NCBI GenBank assembly: GCA_018398805.1 | Contig: JAGFBZ010000292.1 | Coordinates: 682,001 to 746,000 of the forward strand | Direction of reading: 5' to 3' | DNA length: 64,000 bases | DNA from: Hirundichthys speculiger | Taxonomy: Eukaryota > Chordata > Actinopteri > Beloniformes > Exocoetidae | Shown: positions 1-10,640 of the stretch, piece after piece | Numbering within the stretch: position 1 is the first letter of the stretch | Layout of the letters: each line of letters starts with the position of its first letter | Position numbers and translations under genes: made by a program | The notes under the pieces: generated by a model | The model's database searches: none | Told to the model about the DNA's origin: nothing | What the model saw: only the letters and a program-made list of their open reading frames with translations

Positions 1-698
1 CTTTATGCCACAGTTTGACAAAAGCAAAATGAGAAGAGTTGGAGGATGGCGAGAAAAGGAGAAGGAGAGGAACAGGGGATTTACAGAGGGGCCGACTAGC
101 AGGGTACTGAGTCATGAGGCTGAGATCCACCCGTGGGAACGAGGGAGGAGAGAAGGAGGAGAAAGAAGGGGGAGTTAAAGCCTTTTTCCTTATTCTCTCA
201 TCAAGCATTTTTATTTACAGGATTTGGAAGGAAACAATGCCTGAATTATACACAAGCTGAATGTGAGCTTGATGTCAAGTCCAACAGTGGAGTTGGCGAC
301 TTACATAATAAACTCCCAAATCAGTATCGTCTGTTTGTGCTTTGAAGTCTGCAACAAACAAAACATTATTAAGAAAGGATGCATACTTCTATGCATATCA
401 GATATTAAGGTAAAAGCTACATCATTATTCATGCTTTATTGCAAAGAAAAACCGTTCCCTAGGGGTTCCAACTGCTTTCATATTAAATAATCTGCCAATT
501 ATTTAATCCATTCATGAATCATTTTGTACATTTATTGCAATAATTATGCAAGAATTTCCCCTTTATAATTTCTTATGTTCCCAGGTCTGCACTCTGTGGT
601 GGTCACTACTCTTTCACGAACTGAGTTTAATGAAATCCTGGCATTGTCATCTTGGAATATGCATGTGAGAGGAAGAAACTGGGAAGAAAAAAAATCTT

Positions 699-923
699 TT
701 AATGGAAAACATGGCCATTCAGTATATTCAGGTAGTCAGCTGATCTCATCTTTTGAGAACCTAATGTTGCTGAACTGAGCCCTGACCAACTGAAGTAGCC
801 CACATCATGATACTGCCCCCTCAGGTTTGCACTGCACCAGGCAAGATAGATGCTGCTCTTCTCTAACCCATCAATCTGGAACAGGGTACATGTGGACTCA
901 TCGGACCGTATGAACTTTCTCAA
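699..923 (-). pseudogene. Tc1-like transposase fragment
   Basis: The minus strand is open for 74 codons and reads like the catalytic part of a Tc1/mariner transposase: an IRSDES motif matching the usual (W/R)SDES around the first catalytic aspartate, then a stretch resembling the [12 protein letters not shown] block with its glycines mutated, then a DYLNILNGHVF segment resembling the family's QYLDILENHVI. Both ends of the element are missing and several conserved residues are changed, so it is dead. Nothing suggests expression. Confidence 0.6.
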
Positions 924-1154
924 TTGCTCTGAACGCCAGTTTATGCAAACTTAAGCTTCCTTTTTCATTCTGACTCTGTTATAGGTAATTTTCCAAAGGT
1001 TGCGGTAATAATGCGTGTGGAAATGGCGTCACTTTCACTACGGAACATTGCCGTGGACGATACAGTTGACTTCCTTTAATTAGATTTCACCAAATATTTA
1101 AGTGATCTAAGATCACAATCATTCAGAATTTTTCTTTCCCACTCCAACAGGTTG

Positions 1155-1162
1155 TGACGTCA
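1155..1162. promoter_or_regulatory. perfect CRE-type site (TGACGTCA)
   Basis: A full palindromic CREB/ATF site. A second identical site lies at 1855-1862. Both are in the probable nhsl2 intron. Whether either is used cannot be told from the sequence. Confidence 0.25.
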
Positions 1163-1854
1163 TACATTTTGTCACATTAAAAAGTTTTAGGTATTTATGG
1201 TAGAGGCAGCTACACAAAGCCTCTGTCTTGCCTGCTTCTTTTTCCGTTCCCCGTCTCAATTCCACGCCACTCATCATGCAGCAGAGGTGAATAACCTCAG
1301 AGGGTTCAGGTCATCATGACAAACCGAGCATTATTCTGATCAACTTCTGCGCCTTTTCAGAGACTGGACACCTCTCGAAAAAAAGCCGTTCTCTCTTAGA
1401 GCTCTTATACACTGCATGATTTCTGCAGTCATATAAGATTATAACATCTCACACTGTATGAACTGCATTTGCTCAATCTTGGGTGTGATGTCCAGAACGG
1501 TATGTGCAGACTGTACGACAGTGAGCCCTCATGATTCGTAGGAGGTGCAGTCAGATGGAGAATTGCGCCATCAGTATGCAGACAGTAAACAAACAGCACA
1601 TGAAAATGAATTGCTCTATATGAAGCGTGTACATGTGCCAAAAATGTTTTAAAGCGCTGAAGGAGCAGAATGTGTTCCAGGGCATGTTTAGGGAGAAGAG
1701 GCCAACTTTGGATTCTTATTTTTATTTGGAATGGAGCTCGGTCACAATGATCAATGCGTCATTTCAAGTTGCATTTTAATTGGCTAGTGAGTACATGGGA
1801 TTTCTGACACTGTCAGAAATTCATATCAGGTAGTCTGTGGTTGTAAGACCAGTG

Positions 1855-1862
1855 TGACGTCA
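1855..1862. promoter_or_regulatory. second perfect CRE-type site (TGACGTCA)
   Basis: Same eight bases as 1155-1162, 700 bp further on. It lies 36 bp past a perfect 19-bp palindrome (1801-1819: TTTCTGACA, central C, TGTCAGAAA). The function is unknown. Confidence 0.25.
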
Positions 1863-2749
1863 AGCCGCTCATATTGTAGGATGTAGGACAGCTGATTTTG
1901 ACCAAAGAGGCAAAGATATCCCCACGATTCTTTCATCATGATGATCTTTTATCTGCGACAGCCCAAAAAAATGCAGTGCAAAGGAGCCCTTCCACTCCAA
2001 ACCACAGCTTTGCTTTAGGGTGACCTACAACAGTGGTTATTATGCGTGCAGCAACAGGGGTTGTGAAGTGCTCAAGTGAACAAGTGCTTGTGAACAAGTG
2101 CTCTTACAATGCTATACAAGTCCTCTCTGTAAAACCACTACCTCTAAGACCTGAATATGGCTGTTCTGTATTTGTCCAACCCCACTTGGCCAAATATATA
2201 TCAGCTATTGAAGAAAGGCTATTGCTATTCTGTTTTGGGGGGAAGGATTGCTGTCATTTTATGATGGTGCTTTAAAGCTATTTTATTATTTTAAATAGTT
2301 CAGTAACATGGCAGGACTTTGGGAGTCTGACTTGTGAGAGTGTGAGAGTGGCCATATGACCGGGTGTGAGAAAGTTCAGTCTGTAACTGGGCCATAGGGT
2401 TTATTGGATCATTAAGGCTACAAGTGGAGCATATTTGCTACTGTGTAGATAACACCTGCACATAGTGCCATTTTTATCTTACTGAACATTTTATACAAGC
2501 TTTTCTATGGAAATTTTTTTTTTAAATGGTTTGCAGTTAATAAGGACTTGTTGATATTCTCAGGCACACACACACTTTTGTTAATACGGCAGTAATGGCC
2601 AGTTGTTGAACTTGACTGAAATGTCACCCAACACTACTTGAAGGTTTCTAAAGTTTCAACTGTCATGCAGAAGACAAACTGACAAACATGCAACATTTTT
2701 TAAAAAAATCTAGTAAATGAATGCTAATGCTATCTGAAACTGTGTAGTG

Positions 2750-3054
2750 CAGTGGTTCTCAAACTTTTAATACTGCGTATCACCTGAGACACTGTTTAGC
2801 TCTCTGAGTACCACCATGATGACCAATTTGAAAATATAGCTATATATGCCATCTCACTTAGCTTTAAATTCACAGGAGAGATGTTTATTCCTTATTGTAG
2901 TTATTTATTGTCACCTGAATTTCGTTTGAAAACCTATTTATAATGCATTGTATGTTTCTGATTTAATAAAAAAAAGTGGAACGTTCCCCCACGTACCACC
3001 AGAGAGTGCTCGCGTACCACCAGTGGTACGCGTACCACAGTTTGCGCACCACTG
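2750..3054. mobile_element. hAT-type MITE, 305 bp, perfect 8-bp TSD
   Basis: The element begins CAGTGGTTCTCAAAC and ends GTTTGCGCACCACTG, the inverted termini typical of Charlie-like hAT elements. It is flanked on both sides by the exact 8-bp duplication GTGTAGTG (2742-2749 and 3055-3062). It has no transposase ORF, so it is non-autonomous. Internally it has short repeats of a GTACCACCA-like word near the right end. The termini and TSD were read directly. Confidence 0.85.
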
Positions 3055-6000
3055 GTGTAGTGTATTTGTGATGGTGTGATTTTTGCTCAGCTTTAGTAGG
3101 AGGTATGAAATAGTGGTTCAGGGAACATTCCCAGAAGGGACTAATTAGAGATTTACCAGAGCTGTGTTGAACTAGTCCCCGCCTGGCTCTGTCCCCTGAA
3201 CCACTGTCCCACATCTTCCTCACAGCTGAGTAGAAACCACACACCACTACTAAGTACTTTTCTCTCATTTTTATTTTTCTTTTATAGTGACATTTTCATT
3301 TATCCATGAGGGAAAAAGTGCAAAAGAACACTATCATATTACAGGTTTAAGGTTCTTTAAAACGGTCAAAGTTTAAATGGCTTGTGGGGCTAGAGAGTGA
3401 CCAGCAAATCCTTGTCTGTTGTAAAGGAATCCAACTACAAACGTCAAGTAGGTAACAGATGTATTCAGTTTTCCTGATATTTTTCACTGACAGTCAATAT
3501 TAGAGCTGAAAAGGGTTGCAGGGCTCAAAAACACCTGCAGGGAAATCAGTTATCAACAACGTCCAAAAACAAAATGTGCTCAAAATAAAAGAATTTAACG
3601 CAGCCTTGATTGGCCAGGCCGAGTGGTGAACATTTTGTTTCAACAAACTCAAAAAAAAGAAAAAAAAATAGCCTGTAAAATAAGTTTGGGGTTAAAGAAG
3701 GAATGTGTTTTCTCAGAGAACAGAGTTGAAAAACGGCACAAAAAGAAAACATGAAACCTCAGTTTGCTTTTACATACTTGGGATACTCCTGTCCCATTTG
3801 GGGTCAACAGCAGCCAGGAGAAAATGGCAGGAAATAAGCCCAGTATGAGAAAACTCAGAAGGAGGTGTTTCAGGGGACAGAGTCCTCAAGTTCAGGCCTT
3901 TCTGAGTGACAACTTCCAGTGGAAAGTTGACGCACACATGCACACAGCCTCTTGTGTTATCACATCTTCCAAAGTGACGACTGACATGCCCTTCCCGTTT
4001 GTATCAATGGGACTCCTCTCTTTCCCAGAGAGAGGAAACCAGCTTTGCTCCCTTTGGTGATTCTCCGTGTGGAGGTCCTGGAAGTGTGTCAAGAGATCTG
4101 ACTCTTGTACAAACTCAAAAACTGAGTGGAAAAAATCCCCTCATCTGGGCCCGGAGCATGTGGTTCAGTGCATCTTTCACTTGTTTTGGCAGGTGGAAGG
4201 GGGAATTGTCAGCAGTTGTTACTGGTGGAAAAGCACACATGCAAGTTTTTTTTCTTTTTTTTTTTCAGGACATAAATGAGGAATGAGGGTCAAGCGTTTT
4301 TCATTCTTACAAATGTGAATGTCATTAACTGCCTTAACCTGATCAAACCTACCTGCAGGTGGTTGTCGTACGAATGTGTTTTAACTTGTGCAACTGCAGT
4401 TCATCTATTATAACTATGCACAGACGGCCTGTTGGGCCTGATGTCCACATGCTGAACTCTGTGGAGGACGTTGTAGTCCGACAGATAAGCCGTATATGAA
4501 GATTTTAGGTAGTTTAGTTCTGAAAGCAAACCCACAGGAAAGAAATCAAGCAAAAAGTATTGATTGCACCTGAACTGTACCAAACTTAAGTCCTGCAGGA
4601 GTGAATTCAGGGGCACTGCAAACTGTAACTGCAGTTTTGTGTTATTAGATGTTAAAAGCCCAACTTACGTCATAGGATGACAAGCAGTTCATTGATTATG
4701 TTGTTTATTGTATCAGAAGATTTTTATTTTCTTAAAAAAAATATATATATTTTTTTTCTTTTTTTTTGATGACTTTTTGAAGTTAACTGCAGTTGGTGCA
4801 AATTCTCCAGCCAGAAGTGCAGACAAAGGTGGGTGTAAAAAGGGTGACAGAACACAGCGGACACTGGAAACTAAGACTTATGAAGTCTCCTGTTACATCT
4901 AACGATAATTTTCTTAGACGACAAGTCTGCTGATTATTTGATATGTCATAGTGCTGCCGTTAAATAACAGCTCTGTTTAAAAAAGTTTGCATTTGACTTT
5001 TTTTTTTTACTTGTTTTGTGTAAAATGGTCCCGAACATGGGAAGGTTACCTGCTTTTTTTTCTACTTTCCACCCATTACCTTTTCATGATTAGTATTCTC
5101 TCCCCATATCACAGTCATATCTATGTTCTTGTTCTCTCAGTTATCATGTCAGACAAGCAAGCTTAACTGTCCCCAGCACTTCCTGTAGTGTACTTCAGGT
5201 GCACATGAACATTTACCACCGAGATGGAAAGACCTGAGATTGTCCGTAACATTTATGTGGTTTCATATGACACAAATGAACTTTTGCAATTTATAGCACA
5301 GAAGGTCGTCCTATAGCCGTGGGGTGTAGGTAACTTTAACAGTTGAAACTAATATTTACTTTTGCTTGCCATAGTTACTTTCTTGAGTCTCTGAGTCGCC
5401 TCACCCATCATGTCCAATTGTAGTTCTATGTATTAGTTTCCTCGTTGCTGATGTTTCCCATAGTTCCAAGAAAAACAGTATGGCACGCAGTAGTTCCCCC
5501 AGGACAGGAGTCCAAAGTTACTTTGGCTGGTTTTCAAGCTGGGCAGGGACTGGAGACAGCTACATCTAGACGACGCTTCCTAAAAGTAAATATTCCTTCA
5601 AATTACATTTAAACTTGTAGTTTAACATGAACAAAGGTCCTTCGTGCCGCTTTGAATCAAACTGCTGTCACGGTCTTACTGTGGTTCTTCAAGACCTAAT
5701 GTCTGCTAACATTACTTGATTTTGTCTGAAAATATCCAGAGATGATACTGAAGCATAATTATAGTTATTAAAAGTGAAAGTAGATGACATAAGTTTCAAA
5801 CTTTGTTACCTCTCCAGTTTTCAGACGTTCTTCACCCTAGCTCCTCGAGATCAGTAAATGTGTCAACCATATTATTCTGGTGATGAAAATCTACATCGGT
5901 ATCTTTTATTTTAACAGTAAGATGTAAGAAAGAGGGAAAAGAGGTGGTGAAGAGAAGATGATGATGACAATGATGAGAGATGAAGGCCCAGGCTGCATCT

Positions 6001-6140
6001 ATTGATTTTTTTTTTTTGCTGTGTGCTTCTACCCACATGGTAGCGATACTGTAAAAGCCCACACAGGATTTAGAGAAGAGAAGAAGAGTAAGGATCTGTG
6101 CACCAACACAGATGTCCTCACGAAAAGAAATGCTGTTTCT

Positions 6141-6160
6141 CACACACACACACACACACA
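6141..6160. repeat. (CA)n microsatellite
   Basis: Ten uninterrupted CA units. The overlapping ORFs with HTHTHT runs are artefacts of this repeat. Confidence 0.95.
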
Positions 6161-6400
6161 TTTGGACAGTTATACAGAACCTTGCATCAACTTCCATCCC
6201 TTATGTACAGTTCAAACCAAACCATAACCATTACCGGTTTATGGTTAATGTCAATGCACAACTGAATCTCCTTTCACATTTCAGCACCAACCCTAACCAG
6301 GACCCCAGAAATGACATTCTCCATCATTAGGAATTAGAACCAGGCTTTGGTTCCCACAAGGATGGCTGGTCCCAACAAGATCAGTGTTCTAATGCAAAGC

Positions 6401-6430
6401 ACACACACACGCACACACACACACACACAA
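6401..6430. repeat. (CA)n microsatellite with one G interruption
   Basis: About 30 bp of alternating AC/CA interrupted once by GC. Confidence 0.9.
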
Positions 6431-7019
6431 GTCTCTGTAAACTAGAGGATGAGTTCCATTTTGTTTCATCTTTCTTCTTTCCCTCCTTCCAGCTCTACAT
6501 CTGGTCTACGTTTAAAGGGGACTTTCTATGTTCTAATACTACATGCGTGTGCGTGCACACACACTGCTGACTGCCTAATAAAATCACGTTCACAGTCAGC
6601 TTTCCTAACTCATGTCCTCGCTTTATAGCCGCAATGCAAGCTAAGAGAAAGTGTCCCATAATGTGTTTTTGCACAGTTTGCAGAGTTCAACAGGCTGGCA
6701 GCCACAGCACTAATCTCCCAGTGGGAATCTGGGGTGTATCCTACTCACGTGGGAAAAGCTGTCAGCCGGAGGTTTGTATGATATCGAGTCTTGGTGATTC
6801 TGAGGTCAAAATTGAAAAGCTATCTCGCAGTATGTGTGCACACACTTTTGAGGCTCACTCAGCTCCACTGCTACAAAGAACGGTTCACAAAATATTTTCT
6901 ACCATTCCAGCACTTTACAATAGTTTGCACTTTTTCTTATTACAGCTACTACAACAACTAGAAAAGCACTCGGAGAGTGCAGACCTCCGCCAAACGCACT
7001 AATTATCGAAAATTTGAAA

Positions 7020-7856
7020 GTGATCCAGAATCCAGGATCTCGACGGCTTCTCCAGACCCTTTCACGTCTGTCACATGTGCTCAGGGTGAACCTGCTCTCA
7101 TCTGTGAAAAGCACAGGGCGCCAGTGGCGGACTTGCCAATTCCGGTGTTCTGTGGCAAATGCCAATCGAGCTCCACGGTGCCGGGCAGTGAGCACAGGGC
7201 CCACTAGAGGACGTCGGGCCCTCAGGCCACCCTCATGAAGTCTGTTTCTGATTGTTTGGTCAGAGACATTCACACCAGTGGCCTGCTGGAGGTCATTTTG
7301 TAGGGCTCTGGCAGTGCTCCTCCTGCTCCTCCTTGCACAAAGGAGCAGATACCGGTCCTGCTGATGGGTTGTAGACCTTCTACGACCCTGTCCAGCTCTC
7401 CTGGAGTAACTGCCTGTCTCCTGGAATCTCCTCCATGCTCTTCAGATTGTGCTGGGAGACACAGCAAACCTCCTGGCAACGGCACGTATTGATGTGCCAT
7501 CCAGGAGGAGTTGGACTGCCTGTGCAACCTCTGTAGGGTCCAGGTATCGCCTCATGCTAACAGTAGTGACAGTGACCCTGGCCAAGTGCAAAACTGGTGA
7601 AAAAGAGTCAGAAAAGATGAGGAGTGGAAAAAAATGTCAGTGGCCTCCACCTGTAAAACCATTCCTGTTTTGATGGTCGTCTCGTTGTTGCCCCTCTAGT
7701 GCACCTGTTGTTAATTTCAATTAACACCAAAGCAGCTGAAACTGATTAACAACCCCTCTGCTACTTACCTGACCAAATCAATATCCCAGAAGTTTAACTG
7801 ACTTGATGCTATAATCTGATTACAAAGTGTTCCTTTAATTTTTTTGTGTATATTGT
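7020..7856 (-). mobile_element. decayed Tc1-like transposon
   Basis: Reading the minus strand from about 7856, the element starts with a fish Tc1-type terminus (AAAGTGTTCCTTTAATTTTT) and an untranslated leader. From about 7550 a coding stretch begins with RYLDPTEVAQ and an N-terminal helix-turn-helix (RAVARRFAVSPSTI). An in-frame stop interrupts it, and the frame resumes with [10 protein letters not shown]. It runs into the second HTH ([15 protein letters not shown]) and the catalytic block [13 protein letters not shown], with the first catalytic aspartate present. The right part of the transposase and the other terminus are lost near 7020. The family assignment rests on these motifs; the element is inactive. 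Confidence 0.8.
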
Positions 7857-8894
7857 GCACTCATCCAGTTTATTTGTGAGTCATAAAAATCAAAAACACA
7901 CTCTGTTTGAATTTAAATCTGTCAAGTTAAAATGAAACTTAGACATGGCTGTCTTTCCACTCGTCAACCTGACTGCTGGGTTTGCTACACTAACAACTCC
8001 TACATCAAAACATTGTAACCCTGGGTGTGCCTGTCAATCACTGAGACTTGTTCTGCACTAAACTAATGACAGGGTGCGCACGTGCAACTTCTGACTCAGT
8101 GGGAAAAGAGGCTTGAATACTTGTAAATCATGGGATTTTGAAAACAAGCCTGATGCTGTGGCCAACACATCTGATTCAGGATGTGTCCTGCGACACTGTT
8201 ATGTCCATTCCCAGAGCCACTGGAGGCTTCTAGTTTCCACATCACATCTGTGAGAGCTGTATGCAGAAACTTGAATGCATCCACATGTTTAAAGGTTATA
8301 AGGTTATAAATTTGTGTGAATAAATTATTCACATTCTGAAGCTGGAAATGAACTTAATGTAGTCAGAGAAAAAGAGCAGCAAAGCTGGAGCTGAAGTCAG
8401 GAAGCGGAGGAGTGACAGGTAAAGTGACAAAACTCCAAAACACGCATGACATCTCTGCATTCCCACCAAGTTCACATTCCGCCCTCCGCACCCACAACGT
8501 GCTGCCTTCAGGAGCGTCTTGTAAACCAGCACATCCAAGCGATATATTCATAAATGTAAGAGAGTGGATAGGGGAGTAATGCGGCCTGATTGACACACTT
8601 AAAACCACCACCTTCACTTCTGAGAAATTAGATCAAGTTGGGAGTTTTAGTTGTTGTTATTTATTTAATTTATTACTTCTTTCTGTGACCTTTAAAGTAA
8701 TAACAAGTCCACCCGTGATAAACTTCTCACTCAGTCTTCATTAAATCTGAACGGACCCTTCAGGGCGCACTGATGACCCCTCACTGTCTGCACAAAACCA
8801 AGACAAAAGCAAAGCTGCTCCATCTCCCCTCCTGCAGCTACACAGAAAGTTTAGAACAGGTGAGCTCATACAGGTTTTGTTTTTTTCATCTTAC

Positions 8895-9174
8895 TTCTCG
8901 GAGGAGGCTTGCTGACCAGGTCCGCGACGCGCCTCTGCAGCCGGGCCACTCTGCCCTCCAGCGCGCCGGAGCGCTGGCAGAGGGACACCAGGTCCCCCTC
9001 CAGCTCCTGCAGGATGCTCACCGAGTGGCGGGACAGATCCGAGAGCTGCCGCAGGAGCGAGCAGAGGGAGAAGCCGCAAACATCCACCAGATCCCCGAAC
9101 ACCTCCGCGCGCAGCCTCCGGCCGTCGGGCTTGCACACATCTCTGGGAATTACCGTGCGTTTGCAAAACGGCAT
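8895..9174 (-). CDS. nhsl2: NHS-like protein, coding exon 1 (nhsl2, partial)
   Basis: This exon encodes the N-terminus of an NHS-family protein (NHS, NHSL1, NHSL2), which are actin regulators with a WAVE-homology domain. The start was chosen at 9174 because the family begins MPF-x-KR-x-V-x-P and this reads MPFCKRTVIPRDVCKP; an upstream in-frame ATG (9216) lacks that support. Residues 25-80 form the heptad-rich WAVE-homology segment (SLLRQLSDLSRHSVSILQEL, then GRVARLQRRVADL). The exon is 280 nt (93 codons plus one base) and ends at a consensus donor, GTAAGA, beginning at 8894. The remaining exons must lie left of the window. NHSL2 rather than NHS or NHSL1 is inferred from synteny: human NHSL2 neighbours RPS4X and CITED1. 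There is no stop or frameshift in the exon. Confidence 0.82.
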
Positions 9175-9360
9175 GTTTTTCTCATCCCAAGCGCAGAAAG
9201 AGGGAGAAGACAACAAACTCCGCAGGTAGTCAAGTTTATATCCCCGTGCTCCGCGTCGCTCTGGGCGGCGCGCGGACGCGTGAAAGCAATGGTCCGGGAG
9301 GGGAAACTCCGCCGCTGCTGGGGAGGCGCGGAGCGACGCGCGCCCTCATTGTTTTTCACT
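8920..9360. promoter_or_regulatory. nhsl2: CpG-rich patch over nhsl2 exon 1 and promoter
   Basis: GC content and CpG density rise sharply against the AT-rich surroundings, with many CGCG and GCGC words between 8930 and 9350. This covers the first coding exon and the 5' UTR/promoter side. Such patches mark vertebrate promoters; methylation state cannot be seen. Confidence 0.6.
9235..9240 (-). promoter_or_regulatory. nhsl2: TATA-like box upstream of nhsl2
   Basis: The minus strand reads GGGGATATAAACTTG, with TATAAA at 9240-9235, 61 nt upstream of the chosen ATG. This would place transcription start near 9205-9210 and give a 5' UTR of about 30-35 nt. It is a plausible core promoter, not proven. 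Confidence 0.35.
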
Positions 9361-10220
9361 GCGAGGGAGATTTTCTATCTTTTGCTGTCGAGGAGAGACT
9401 CAGCTGCTCTGAGGGGTTGTTTTAAAAAAAAAATAATAATAATAATAAGCGAAAACAGTGTAACGCACGAGGCATCCGGCTGAAGCTTCAAAATCAAAGC
9501 TCAAGTTAAAAAAAATGAACGCAGAAAAAACTAAAGTGGACTGTTTTCTTCTGTGTTAACCTGTCAAAACACGATCTGCAACAATAAACTTACATTTTTC
9601 TACACTTTTGCCTCAGATCATCCATTTGTTTAAACATACGTAGCGTATTCGTTTATAATTTTGTGAACTCATCTCTATAAGCATAACCTAAGTAAACATT
9701 TCAGATCTCACCTGTAGCATATTTTAAGTCATTTGATACACATTTTTGCTTAGATTCAGTGAGTTTTGTTTCCCCCCCAACTGGGTTTTACGGACTATAC
9801 ATGCTTTTATTTTGAAGGCATCCATCCAGACATCAAGTGTAACTTTGTCCATATTGACGCGGCAACACACGGCGCAACAGTCTGGTGTTTCCAGAGAAGG
9901 AACCCTGTCTGGAGGAGAAGATGAAAAGAGGCAAGGAGGAGGATGGTTGAGAAGAGAAGATGAAACACGGGGAGGTGGATGGATCTGCGTGACTGTGCGC
10001 ACCCACGCGTGCATGCGCGGGTGGGCAATAGGTAAAACTTTCCAGAAAGGTCCATCTCTGTTTCACCATATTGCCCACATGCACAAATGCAGCAGGCCCA
10101 TGAAGCAATACTTCCCTCAGTGTGGTGTGGGAGGTTCATGCACAGTCCTAAAGGCACTTTAGCAGGGACCTTTTTATAGTTTTTAGAACTTTTGGAAGAC
10201 ATAACTCCCCCCACACCCCC

Positions 10221-10223
10221 TAT

Positions 10224-10278
<55 letters not shown>

Positions 10279-10280
10279 TT
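10221..10280. repeat. (TATT)n microsatellite, 60 bp
   Basis: Fifteen perfect tetranucleotide units. Confidence 0.97.
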
Positions 10281-10479
10281 GTGGCTGTATCCGATGAACT
10301 GCTTCTTTCATTGTCTCCTTCAGAGTAAGAACTTTCCCAGCATGAAAAAGCCTAAGTGATGCAATATCATAATTGTGTGGTGATCGGCCCACACAACTTA
10401 AGTGTATACTGGTCAAACAAAGTAACACAACACTTGAATTGAGGCTTTAAATAGAGGCTATCTGAGTATCGCAGAGCAT

Positions 10480-10640
10480 GACATGTAACCGGGGGCACTC
10501 ACACTCATCCAGGGTAGACAGGATTGCTGCTGGTGTGGCCATCAGTGGTGACCTTTTCCTTGTCAAAACCTACAGGACCAGAGCCGGGAATTTCTTGTGA
10601 GGTTCAGAGCATCAACATTCCTGATATACTTAACAAATGC
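10480..10640 (-). pseudogene. THAP-like relic, copy A
   Basis: The minus strand carries a diverged, internally deleted copy of a sequence also present at about 27795-28050 (plus) and 45225-45590 (minus). Shared landmarks are the bases CTGAACCTCACAAGAAA, an adjoining NSRLWSC-like reading that corresponds to NSRLCSCHF in copy B, and a following ATGGC segment. The frame is broken. See copy B for the reasoning on family. Confidence 0.35.

Larger units (their letters stand above)
1..8894 (-). other. nhsl2: probable intron 1 of nhsl2 (running past the left edge)
   Basis: This stretch lies directly downstream of the splice donor that ends nhsl2 coding exon 1 on the minus strand. No ORF here resembles a further NHS-family exon, so it is best read as the start of a long first intron, as is usual in this family; that is an inference. 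It holds a Tc1-like transposase scrap (699-923), a hAT-type MITE (2750-3054), a decayed Tc1-like element (about 7020-7856), CA repeats near 6141-6160 and 6401-6430, and two perfect TGACGTCA sites. The rest is AT-rich, with no supported gene. Confidence 0.5.

Noticed and set aside
5832..6330. ORFs of 68-121 codons on both strands
   Set aside because: They depend on the CA repeat (HTHTHT or CVCVCV runs) and have no other support.
8773..9483. 236-codon plus-strand ORF
   Set aside because: It is the antisense of nhsl2 exon 1 and its CpG-rich 5' flank; high GC removes stops. The minus-strand frame has the family motif and a proper donor.
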